DNA of 64,000 bases from Streptomyces spinosisporus (GTDB taxonomy: Bacteria; Actinomycetota; Actinomycetes; Streptomycetales; Streptomycetaceae): positions 62,001 to 126,000 of the forward strand of contig NZ_JALDAX010000002.1 in the NCBI RefSeq assembly GCF_022698145.1, given 5' to 3'. Position 1 is the first letter of the stretch, and each line of letters opens with the position of its first letter. The translations under genes were made by a program, and so were the position numbers. The notes under the pieces are model-generated. The model did not search any database. It saw only the letters and a program-made list of their open reading frames with translations, and was not told the origin of the DNA. Of this stretch, positions 52,957-60,743 are shown piece by piece.

Positions 52957-54378
52957 ATGTACGTCGGTATCGATGTGGGCACGTCCATGGTGAAGGCCGC
53001 CGCGTTCGACGGCGACGGGCGTGAACTGGCCGTCGAGGCACGCCCGGTGGGTCTCGCGCTGCGCGGGGGCGTGGTCGAGCAGGACATGGAGGAGGTGTAC
53101 GCGGCCGTCGTCGACGTGCTCGGCACACTGACCTCGCGGGTGGCCGCGCCGGTGGAGCTGGCCGGGCTGACCGGGCAGGGCGACGGGGTGTGGCTGGTCG
53201 ACAAGGAGGGCCGCCCGGTGCGGCCCGCGGCCTCCTGGATGGACGGACGGGCGCACGAACTGCTCGACCAGTGGCTGGCCGACGGCACCTTCGAGACGGT
53301 GTTCCGGCGGACCGGCAGCGCCATGTTCCCCGGGTGCCCGGGCCCGCTCCTTGCCTGGTTCGACCGCTACGAGCCCGCCTCGCTCGATGCCGCGGCCACG
53401 GCTCTGTACTGCAAGGACATGGTCTTCCGCCGGCTCACCGGGGCCCCGGCGACGACGGACGTCTCGGACGCGTCGATGCCGTTCCTCGATCCGCGCACGC
53501 GGACGTACGACAACCGGGTCGTGGAGCTGCTGGGTCTCACGCACCGCCGCGGTCTGCTCGCCCCGGTCGGCGACCCGATCGCGACGGCCGAGGCACGCGA
53601 GGGGCTGCCGGCCGGGACACGGATCGCGAACGGGCCGTACGACCTGCCGTCCTGTGCGCTCGGCGCGGGGGTGACCGATCCCGGTGACGGTCTGCTGATC
53701 GTCGGCACCTGTCTGGCCAGTCTCGTCGCCACGACCGATCTGGACCTGTCCGGTGAGCCGGCCGGCCTGTACATCTCCACCGACCGTCCCGGGCAGTGGC
53801 TGCGCGCCATGCCCGCGATGGTCGGCACGGCGGCGCTCGACTGGGTGCTCACCACGACCGGCGTCGGGCACGAGGAGGTCGACGGCCTGCTCGCGGACAC
53901 CCCGCCGGGCGCGAACGGCGTGCGGGTCCTGCCGTACTTCGCCCCGTCCGGCGAGCGCGCGCCCTTCGTGGAACCGCGGCTGCGCGCCGAACTCACCGGT
54001 GTATCACTGGAGTCCACCAAGGCCGACCTGGTCCGCGCCACCTGTGAGGGCATCGGCTTCGCGGCCCGGCACTGCCTTCAGGCGGCCGGGCTGACCGGTT
54101 CGCTCGCGGTGTGCGGCGGCGGGACCCGCAGCCCCGCCTGGATGCGGCTGCTCGCCGACGTGCTGGGCCGTCCGCTGCGGGTCGTCGAAGGCGAGGTGGG
54201 CGCGCGGGGCGCGGTGCTGGCGGCGGCGGAGCGGTACGGGGTCGCGCTGGACGCGGCGGTGTGGACCGAGCCGACGGCGGTCGTGGAGCCGGACGCGGCG
54301 CGCTCGGCGTACTACGCGAAGGCCTACGAGGACCATCTGGCCCGGCTGGCGCAGGCGCGCGGCCGGGCGCGTGCATGA
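52957..54378 (+). CDS. FGGY-family carbohydrate kinase, second copy in the region
   Basis: 473 residues. MYVGIDVGTSMVKAAAFDGD is the N-terminal ATP loop. ASWMDGRA is a short version of the substrate loop and CGGGTRSPAWMRLLADVLG the C-terminal signature. Related to the divergent kinase at 44145 but only distantly. Likely phosphorylates the imported polyol or ketose. Starts 16 bases after the dehydrogenase with a GGGAGG site. Confidence 0.92.
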   Translation: MYVGIDVGTSMVKAAAFDGDGRELAVEARPVGLALRGGVVEQDMEEVYAAVVDVLGTLTSRVAAPVELAGLTGQGDGVWLVDKEGRPVRPAASWMDGRAHELLDQWLADGTFETVFRRTGSAMFPGCPGPLLAWFDRYEPASLDAAATALYCKDMVFRRLTGAPATTDVSDASMPFLDPRTRTYDNRVVELLGLTHRRGLLAPVGDPIATAEAREGLPAGTRIANGPYDLPSCALGAGVTDPGDGLLIVGTCLASLVATTDLDLSGEPAGLYISTDRPGQWLRAMPAMVGTAALDWVLTTTGVGHEEVDGLLADTPPGANGVRVLPYFAPSGERAPFVEPRLRAELTGVSLESTKADLVRATCEGIGFAARHCLQAAGLTGSLAVCGGGTRSPAWMRLLADVLGRPLRVVEGEVGARGAVLAAAERYGVALDAAVWTEPTAVVEPDAARSAYYAKAYEDHLARLAQARGRARA

Positions 54379-54404
54379 ACGACCCGTCCAGGAAAGGGAG
54401 TTGT

Positions 54405-55442
54405 ATGCAGCTCAGACGACGTTCCCTGCTGCTTGCGGCCGCCGCCACGCCGGTGGCCGCGGCCGCACCCGCGCACGCGGCGCCGTCCTCGCGCGGTGGC
54501 CCGCTGGTCATCGGTCACCGGGGCGCGGCCGGGTGGCGGCCCGAACACACGGCGGCGGCGTACACCTACGGCGTCCAGGTCGGCGCCGACTGGATCGAGC
54601 CGGACCTCGTCGCCACCAAGGACCATGTGCTGGTGGTGCGGCACGAGAACGACATCTCGCAGACCACGGACGTGGCCGATCATCCGGAGTTCGCGGGGCG
54701 GCGGACGACGAAGACGGTGGACGGGAAGGCGGTGACGGGCTGGTTCACGGAGGACTTCACGCTCGCCGAGCTCAAGACGCTGCGGGCGGTGGAGCGGCTG
54801 CCGGATGTGCGCAACCGCAACACCGTGTTCGACGGGCGGGAGGAGGTGCTCACCTTCCAGGAGGTGGTGGACCTGGCGCGGCGGCTGTCCCGGACGTACG
54901 GCCGTACGGTCGCCGTCTTCCCGGAGACCAAGCACCCCACGTACTTCCGCTCGATCGGTCTGGAGCTGGAGCCGGAGCTGATCCGGCTGATCCGCCGCAA
55001 CCGGCTCGGGCCGCGCGAGTGCGTCGTCCAGTCCTTCGAGCCGACGAGCCTGCACCGCATCGCGGCCGCGAAACTCGGCCTCCCCCTGTGGCAGGCACTG
55101 GGCACGACGGGCGGCCCCTACGACCTGCCGTCGACGACCTACCAGCAGATGATGACCCCGGCGGGCCTCGCCCGCATCGCCGCCTACGCGGACTGGATCG
55201 GCCCGGACAAGGTCTCCCTCACCGGCACGACCCTCCTCCCGGACGCCCACGCGGCCGGCCTGCGCGTAGGGGCGTACACCTTCCGCGCCGAGAACCAGTT
55301 CCTCCCCGCAGACCTCCGCCGCGGCCCCGGACCGAACGATTTCGGTGACGCCTTCGCCGAGTACGCGCTCTACTACCACCAGGGAGTCGACGCGGTGGTG
55401 ACCGACTTCCCGGACCTGGCGGTGATCGCGAGGAGGGGTTGA
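54405..55442 (+). CDS. Secreted glycerophosphodiester phosphodiesterase
   Basis: 345 residues. The signal peptide (1-25, RRRSLLLAAAATPVAAAAPA) has a twin-arginine look. The GDPD domain starts VIGHRGAAGWRPEHT, with a metal-binding Glu/Asp pair in WIEPDLV and a catalytic His in VVRHEND. It hydrolyses glycerophosphodiesters to glycerol 3-phosphate and an alcohol outside the cell. GGAAAGGGAG lies 5 bases before the ATG. Its place in the operon suggests that glycerophosphodiesters or their alcohols are the substrate source. The stop overlaps the next start (TGATG). Confidence 0.92.
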   Translation: MQLRRRSLLLAAAATPVAAAAPAHAAPSSRGGPLVIGHRGAAGWRPEHTAAAYTYGVQVGADWIEPDLVATKDHVLVVRHENDISQTTDVADHPEFAGRRTTKTVDGKAVTGWFTEDFTLAELKTLRAVERLPDVRNRNTVFDGREEVLTFQEVVDLARRLSRTYGRTVAVFPETKHPTYFRSIGLELEPELIRLIRRNRLGPRECVVQSFEPTSLHRIAAAKLGLPLWQALGTTGGPYDLPSTTYQQMMTPAGLARIAAYADWIGPDKVSLTGTTLLPDAHAAGLRVGAYTFRAENQFLPADLRRGPGPNDFGDAFAEYALYYHQGVDAVVTDFPDLAVIARRG

Positions 55443-55672
55443 TGACCGAGATCGAGCGGGAGTGCCCGACCTGTCGCAGCAGACAGAGGTTCCGCCGGCT
55501 CAACGCCGCGGAGCAGGCCGCCGTCCGCGAGAAGAAGGGGCCCCGCTTCTTCGTCGGCAACCTCTGGCGCTGCACCGCCGAGAAGTGCCTCTGGTATCAG
55601 CCGTACCTCAACAGAGGGAAAGGCGACCTCCTCCCCGAGAGTTTCCGCGGGGAGGAGACCGCCACGAAGTGA
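55442..55672 (+). CDS. Small zinc-ribbon protein, copy A
   Basis: 76 residues with CPTC near the N-terminus and CTAEKC about 35 residues later, which can form a zinc ribbon; basic elsewhere (RSRQRFRRL). No known function. It resembles the 55764 gene product in layout: CPxC, RxLxxxEx, a Pro/basic middle, and a Cx4C followed by xW. GAGGAGG before the ATG, which overlaps the GDPD stop, so it is the last gene of the operon. A 10-bp hairpin terminator follows. Confidence 0.65.
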   Translation: MTEIERECPTCRSRQRFRRLNAAEQAAVREKKGPRFFVGNLWRCTAEKCLWYQPYLNRGKGDLLPESFRGEETATK

Positions 55673-55675
55673 CGT

Positions 55676-55706
55676 CCGGAATCCGCCCTGGTGGGACGGA
55701 TTCCGG
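55676..55706 (+). terminator. Terminator of the polyol operon
   Basis: CCGGAATCCG (55676-55685) pairs perfectly with CGGATTCCGG (55697-55706); 11-base loop, 3 bases after the stop of zinc-ribbon protein A. Confidence 0.75.
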
Positions 55707-55763
55707 GCTGCCGCGGCCGCCCGGCGCGGGCCTACGCTCCGGTCACCGATTTGGGGAGGTCAC

Positions 55764-55967
55764 ATGGTGTCCAAGCGCTGCCCGAACTGCGGCCACCAGA
55801 TGCAGGAGTTCCGCGAGCTCACCGAGAAGGAGAAGGAGCAGGCCCGGCCCCACGTACCTAAGCACGTCAGCGAGAGCTCCCTCCTGCGCTGCACCAACAA
55901 GAACTGCCGGCGGTGGCAGCAGCGGGGCAACTACCAGGTCGGAGGGACCCTCCCGCCGCCCGAGTGA
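55764..55967 (+). CDS. Small zinc-ribbon protein, copy B
   Basis: 67 residues: CPNC near the N-terminus, FRELTEKEKEQARPHVPKHV in the middle and CTNKNC near residue 43, then RRWQQRGNYQVGG. The Cys spacing parallels copy A. GGGGAGG precedes the ATG, and the gene stands after a terminator so it may have its own promoter. Function unknown; a nucleic-acid- or protein-binding ribbon is the natural guess. Confidence 0.65.
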   Translation: MVSKRCPNCGHQMQEFRELTEKEKEQARPHVPKHVSESSLLRCTNKNCRRWQQRGNYQVGGTLPPPE

Positions 55968-55970
55968 GTT

Positions 55971-56633
55971 CTACAGGTTGCTGAAGTCCGGGCCCACCGT
56001 GCGGGTGCGCTTTATTTCGTAGAAGCCGGGGATGGAGGCGACCGCGAGGGTGCCGTCCCAGAGTTTGGCGGCGGCGTCGCCCTTGGGGGCCGGGGTGACG
56101 ACGGGGCCGAAGAAGGCGATCTGCTGGCCGTCGGCGCCGGGCACGGCGATGACGGGGGTGCCGACCTCCTGGCCGACCTTGTCGATGCCCTCCTTGTGGG
56201 AGGCGCGCAGTTCGGCGTCGAACTCGAAGTCCTCCTGGTCGGCGTAGTCGATGAGGTCGGCGGGCAGACCGGCGTCGGCCAGGGCGCCGGCGATGGCCTC
56301 GGTGGTCGGGCCCTCGCCGTTGTTGTGGAAGCGGGTGCCGAGCGCGGTGTAGAGCGGGCCGAGGACGTCCGCGCCGTGCTTCTGCCAGGCGGCGGTCACC
56401 ACGCGCGCCGGCTTCCACGCCTTGGTCTCCAGCATGTCCCGGTACTCCGCGGGCAGCGTGTCCAGCTTGTCCTCGTTGAGCACCGCCAGGCTCATGATGT
56501 GCCAGCGCACCTCGATGTCCCGGACCTTCTCCACTTCGAGCACCCACCGGGAGGTCATCCAGGCCCAGGGGCACAGCGGGTCGAACCAGAAGTCGACGGG
56601 GGTCTTGCCGGAGGTGGTCGCGGTCTCGGACAT
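55971..56633 (-). CDS. DsbA-fold oxidoreductase related to mycothiol-dependent nitroreductases
   Basis: 220 residues. DFWFDPLCPWAWMTSRW at the N-terminus and VGTPVIAV with its cis-Pro in the C-terminal part identify the actinobacterial DsbA-family (Rv2466c-like). Cys21 is the only cysteine in the protein: the CPWC motif I recall from the mycobacterial enzyme is CPWA here, so it would be a monothiol enzyme needing mycothiol. Members reduce disulfides or nitro drugs. Its stop at 55971 is 4 bases from the convergent zinc-ribbon gene. Confidence 0.85.
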   Translation of the reverse strand: MSETATTSGKTPVDFWFDPLCPWAWMTSRWVLEVEKVRDIEVRWHIMSLAVLNEDKLDTLPAEYRDMLETKAWKPARVVTAAWQKHGADVLGPLYTALGTRFHNNGEGPTTEAIAGALADAGLPADLIDYADQEDFEFDAELRASHKEGIDKVGQEVGTPVIAVPGADGQQIAFFGPVVTPAPKGDAAAKLWDGTLAVASIPGFYEIKRTRTVGPDFSNL

Positions 56634-56687
56634 GGCTCTCCTCGGAAAGTGTCGTGTTCAACCAACAACGCCGAACATCATCCACCC

Positions 56688-56718
56688 CATTCCCGGGTGA
56701 CCACCTCATTCCCGGGTG
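56688..56718. repeat. Two 12-base direct repeats between the DsbA-like gene and pepN
   Basis: CATTCCCGGGTG occurs at 56688-56699 and 56707-56718, a 19-base period, in the divergent promoter region. Each contains the palindrome CCCGGG. The two copies on nearly the same face of the helix suggest a dimeric regulator site. Confidence 0.5.
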
Positions 56719-56790
56719 CTCACCGTCAGGAGCGCATGGCAGGATCGGCCCTGTCCACATGCCGAAACAGCAGCCGAGGGAGTACCGCCC

Positions 56791-59358
56791 GTGCCCGGTG
56801 AGAATCTGACCCGTGACGAGGCCCGGGAGCGGGCCGCCCTGCTGTCCGTCGACGGGTACGAGGTCGCCCTGGACCTGCGTTCGGCGGTGGGCGAGCACGA
56901 CGGCGACGGACCGCGCACGTTCCGCTCCGTCACCACGATCCGCTTCCGCAGCAACGAGCCCGGCGCCGCCACCTTCGCCGACCTGATCGCCCCGAGTGTG
57001 ACCTCCGTCTCACTGAATGGCCGCGATCTCGACCCGGGCCAGGTCTTCGACGGCTCCCGCATCCTCCTGGAGGACCTCGCCGCGGAGAACGAGCTGGTCG
57101 TGGACGCGCAGTGCGCCTACTCCCGCACCGGCGAGGGCATGCACCGCTTCGTCGACCCCGAGGACGGCGAGATCTATCTCTACACGCAGTACGAGCCCGC
57201 CGACTCCCGCCGCGTCTTCGCCAACTTCGAGCAGCCCGACCTCAAGGCCCCGTTCCGCTTCGAGGTGCGCGCCCCGGAGGGCTGGACGGTCTGGAGCAAC
57301 GGCGCGGGCGAGTTCACCGACGGGGTGTGGCGGTTCGCGGAGACGAAGCCGATCTCGACGTACATCACCTGTGTGACGGCGGGTCCGTACCACTACGTGA
57401 CGGATTCCTACGAGCGGACCTTCGAGGACGGCACGAAGCTCCGGATCCCCCTCGGCGCCCTGTGCCGCAAGGGCCTGGCCCCCTACTTCGACTCCGCCGA
57501 CGTCTTCCTCGTCACCAAGCAGGGCCTGGACTTCTTCCACGACCACTTCGACTACCCGTACCCCTTCGGGAAGTACGACCAGGCCTTCGTCCCCGAGTAC
57601 AACCTCGGCGCGATGGAGAACCCCGGACTGGTCACGTTCCGCGAGGAGTTCATCTTCCGCGGCAAGGTGACGCGCGCGTCGTACGAGGGCCGGGCGAACG
57701 TCATCCTGCACGAGATGGCGCACATGTGGTTCGGCGACCTGGTCACCATGGAGTGGTGGGACGACCTGTGGCTCAAGGAGTCCTTCGCGGACTTCATGGG
57801 CGCCTTCTCGCTGGTCGGCGCGACCCGCTTCACCGACGGCTGGATCACCTTCGCCAACCGCCGCAAGTCCTGGGCCTACCGCGCGGACCAGCTGCCCTCC
57901 ACGCACCCCATCACGGCCGACATCCGCGACCTGCAGGACGCCAAGCTCAACTTCGACGGCATCACCTATGCCAAGGGCGCCTCGGTGCTCAAGCAGCTGG
58001 TGGCCTACGTCGGCCAGGACGCGTTCCTGGAGGGCGCCCGCCGCTACTTCAAGCGGCACGCCTACGGCAACACGCGCCTCGGTGACCTGCTGTCGGTGCT
58101 GGAGGAGACCAGCGGGCGCGACATGGGCACCTGGGCGCGCGGCTGGCTGCAGACGGCGGGCGTCAACTCCCTGACCCCGCAGGTGCTGCTGGACGCCGAG
58201 GGCCGGGTCGAGGAGCTGGCGGTGGTGCAGGAGGCCGCCGAGTCGCACCCCGAACTGCGGCCGCACCGCGTGGCGGTGGGGTTCTACCGGCGCGAGGACG
58301 ACCATCTCGTGCGCTACGCGCGCGCCGAGGTGGACGTCGACGGCCCGCGCACGGTCGTGACGGAACTGGCCGGAGCGCAGGCCCCCGAGCTGGTGCTGGT
58401 CAACGACGAGGACCTGACGTACTGCAAGATCCGCTTCGACGCGACCTCGCTGGCCACGCTGCGCGAGCACCTCGGCGCGATCGAGGACCCGCTGGCCCGC
58501 GCCCTGTGCTGGTCGGCGCTGTGGAACATGACGCGGGACGCGCTGCTGCCCGCGTCCGACTTCATCGACCTGGTGGTTCGTTTCGGGCGGTGCGAGTCCG
58601 ACATCGGGGTGCTGCAGATGCTGCACGCCTGGGCGGGCTCGGCGCTCACCCACTACTCCCCCGCCTCGTCGCGGCCGCGTGGCGAGGAGCTGCTGGCCGA
58701 GACCGCGCTGCGCGACCTGCGGGCGGCCGAGCCGGGCAGCGAGCACCAGCTGGCGTGGGCGCGGTTCTACGCGACGGTGGCGTCGGCGCCCGACGATCTG
58801 CAGTTGCTGCGGGGCCTGCTGGAGGGCACGGAGAAGATCGAGGGACTCAAGGTCGACCAGGAGCTGCGCTGGACGTTCCTGGAGCCGCTCGCCGCGCACG
58901 GCGCGGTCGACGAGACGGTCCTGGCGGCCGAACTGGCCCGCGACGACACGGCGTCCGGCAAGCGCCACCAGGTCCGCTGTCTGGCCGCCCGCCCCTCCGA
59001 GGCGGTCAAGGCGCAGGCGTGGGCGCAGGTCGTGGAGTCCGACGCGCTGTCCAACGCCCTGGTGGAGGCGACGATCGCGGGCTTCACCCAGGCCTCCCAG
59101 CGGGAGCTGCTCGCGCCGTACGCGGCCCGGTACTTCGAGGTGATCGAGCGGATCTGGACGGAGCGGTCCATCCAGATCGGCATGGACGTGGTGCGGGGCC
59201 TGTTCCCGGCGCTGCAGGACTCCCCCGCGACGCTGGAGGCGACGGACGCGTGGCTCGCCGCCCACGAGGGGGCCGCGCCCGCGCTGCGCCGGCTGGTGCT
59301 GGAGGCCCGGGACGATCTGGCGCGGGCCCTGCGCGCCCAAGCTTTGGCCAACGACTAA
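56791..59358 (+). CDS. pepN: Aminopeptidase N, M1 family
   Basis: 855 residues. The exopeptidase motif GAMEN is near residue 275 and the zinc site HEMAHMWFGDLVTMEWWDDL, continuing WLKE, is near 309-332. The zinc metallopeptidase removes N-terminal residues from peptides in the cytoplasm. I chose the GTG at 56791 (MPGENLTRDEARERAALL), which has a GAGGG site and normal length; 25 further upstream codons look non-homologous. The ERAP1-like C-terminal helical domain is complete. A terminator follows at once. Confidence 0.96.
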   Translation: MPGENLTRDEARERAALLSVDGYEVALDLRSAVGEHDGDGPRTFRSVTTIRFRSNEPGAATFADLIAPSVTSVSLNGRDLDPGQVFDGSRILLEDLAAENELVVDAQCAYSRTGEGMHRFVDPEDGEIYLYTQYEPADSRRVFANFEQPDLKAPFRFEVRAPEGWTVWSNGAGEFTDGVWRFAETKPISTYITCVTAGPYHYVTDSYERTFEDGTKLRIPLGALCRKGLAPYFDSADVFLVTKQGLDFFHDHFDYPYPFGKYDQAFVPEYNLGAMENPGLVTFREEFIFRGKVTRASYEGRANVILHEMAHMWFGDLVTMEWWDDLWLKESFADFMGAFSLVGATRFTDGWITFANRRKSWAYRADQLPSTHPITADIRDLQDAKLNFDGITYAKGASVLKQLVAYVGQDAFLEGARRYFKRHAYGNTRLGDLLSVLEETSGRDMGTWARGWLQTAGVNSLTPQVLLDAEGRVEELAVVQEAAESHPELRPHRVAVGFYRREDDHLVRYARAEVDVDGPRTVVTELAGAQAPELVLVNDEDLTYCKIRFDATSLATLREHLGAIEDPLARALCWSALWNMTRDALLPASDFIDLVVRFGRCESDIGVLQMLHAWAGSALTHYSPASSRPRGEELLAETALRDLRAAEPGSEHQLAWARFYATVASAPDDLQLLRGLLEGTEKIEGLKVDQELRWTFLEPLAAHGAVDETVLAAELARDDTASGKRHQVRCLAARPSEAVKAQAWAQVVESDALSNALVEATIAGFTQASQRELLAPYAARYFEVIERIWTERSIQIGMDVVRGLFPALQDSPATLEATDAWLAAHEGAAPALRRLVLEARDDLARALRAQALAND

Positions 59359-59399
59359 GCCGCCGGTGACCGTTACGGAATCCGGTCAATAACACCCGT

Positions 59400-59432
59400 A
59401 ACCCCTGGTCCAACCCGATTGGACCAGGGGTT
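59400..59432 (+). terminator. Terminator of pepN
   Basis: AACCCCTGGTCCAA (59400-59413) pairs perfectly with TTGGACCAGGGGTT (59419-59432) around CCCGA, followed by TTTT. Confidence 0.92.
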
Positions 59433-59546
59433 TTCCGTGCCCTATCGGCACCCGAACACGCGTCCTTTAGTGCTGTCTTGTCCGTATTTGTCGACGAGCG
59501 TGTAACAGCGGTTACAGCGCGGACCGGACGCGGGACATTCCGAGTC

Positions 59547-60593
59547 ATGAACCACAACACCCCGCTCCCCCCGGCCTCCCCCCGCCCCCTGCGCCACCTC
59601 GCCGACGTGCACCGCCGTGTGCTGACGACGGCTCAACTGCGGGCGCACGGCGTCTCGTCGGCGGAGATGAACGAACAGTGCCGCGCGGGCGGCTCCTGGC
59701 AGCAGCTCCTGCCGGGCGTCTTCCTGCTCCACCCGGGCCCACCCACCAGCGAGGAGCGGCTGCACGCGGTACTGCTGTACGCCTCGCGCGAGTCGGCGCC
59801 GGGAGTACCGGCGCAGCCCGGCCCGGAGGCGCCGCACCGCCCGGTCTACGCGGAGGCGATGATCACCGGCCTGGCGGCGCTGACCCTGTACGGCTTCACC
59901 TCCGCGCCGCCGCTGCTGTCGCTGGAGAAGATCGACGTGCTGGTGCCCCGGCTGCGCCGGCTGCGCTCGACGGGCTGCGCGCGCATCGTGCGCACGCCGG
60001 CCCTGCCGACTCCCGAGCCGGTCACGGGAGTTCCGGTCGCGCCGGTGGCCCGCGCCCTGGCCGACGCGGTGGCGGAGCTGGCGGACGCCTCCACGGTGCG
60101 CCGGCTGCTGACGGAGGCGGTGCGCGGCGGCCACTGCGAACCGGCTTCGGTCGTGCGGGCGTTGAACCAGGCGAAGCTGCTGAGCCGTCCGCACGTGGTG
60201 GACGCGGTGGACTCGCTGCTGGCCGAGGGCCGCGCGATCGCGGAGGACCGGCTGTACCGCATGGTCGAGGAGTACGGCCTGCCCGACCCGGTCTGGAACG
60301 TCGACCTCCGGCTGCCCGGCGGCCCCCACCTCGGCGGCCTGGACGCCTACTGGCCCGAGCAGGCGGTCGCCGTGGAGCTGGACATCCGGGCCCCGCGGCA
60401 GGACGACGACGCGCTGTGGTCCGAATACGCCCGCAAGCGCGAGCACTTGGAGCGGCTCGGCATCACGGTCGTCCACATCACGCCCAAGAAGCTCCGCGAA
60501 TCCATGGAGCAGCAGGCGGCGATCGTCCGTACGGCGCTGATGGCGTCCGGCGACCGGGAACCGGCCGCGTATGTCGTGGTGCTGCCCCGCTAG
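59547..60593 (+). CDS. AbiEi-like antitoxin domain fused to a nuclease-like domain
   Basis: 348 residues. The N-terminal ~80 residues (RRVLTTAQLRAHGVSSAEMN and GSWQQLLPGVFLL) match the winged-helix AbiEi antitoxin-like domain common in actinobacteria. The C-terminal ~100 residues resemble Vsr/DUF559 endonuclease folds (GGLDAYWP, AVAVELDIR, YARKREHLERLGITVVHI). The expected ExK is E-L-D, so catalysis is doubtful. No AbiEii toxin gene is adjacent. ATG at 59547; the longer frame lacks a ribosome site. Stands alone between two terminators. Confidence 0.8.
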   Translation: MNHNTPLPPASPRPLRHLADVHRRVLTTAQLRAHGVSSAEMNEQCRAGGSWQQLLPGVFLLHPGPPTSEERLHAVLLYASRESAPGVPAQPGPEAPHRPVYAEAMITGLAALTLYGFTSAPPLLSLEKIDVLVPRLRRLRSTGCARIVRTPALPTPEPVTGVPVAPVARALADAVAELADASTVRRLLTEAVRGGHCEPASVVRALNQAKLLSRPHVVDAVDSLLAEGRAIAEDRLYRMVEEYGLPDPVWNVDLRLPGGPHLGGLDAYWPEQAVAVELDIRAPRQDDDALWSEYARKREHLERLGITVVHITPKKLRESMEQQAAIVRTALMASGDREPAAYVVVLPR

Positions 60594-60625
60594 TGACGGA
60601 GCGAGGCGGTATCAGGAGGGGAGGG

Positions 60626-60657
60626 GAGGGGCCGCCGGGCGAACCGGGCGGCCCCTC
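60626..60657. terminator. Terminator between the AbiEi-like and hydrolase genes
   Basis: GAGGGGCCGCC (60626-60636) pairs perfectly with GGCGGCCCCTC (60647-60657), loop of 10. It lies between two convergent genes. Confidence 0.85.
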
Positions 60658-60671
60658 CTCGTGTTCGGCTT

Positions 60672-60743
60672 CCGCGCCGGGCCCGGCTGCCGCCTCGGGA
60701 TCGGCGCCCGCCTCGGGCTCAGCTCGCGCCTCGGGCTCAGCTC
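60672..60743 (-). repeat. Four 18-base tandem repeats over the hydrolase stop codon
   Basis: Units at 60672, 60690, 60708 and 60726; the last two differ by one base (CCGCCTCGGGCTCAGCTC and GCGCCTCGGGCTCAGCTC), the others are more diverged. The TGA of the serine hydrolase is inside the last unit. Readthrough would give an Ala-Glu-Pro-Glu-Ala tail. Confidence 0.75.
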
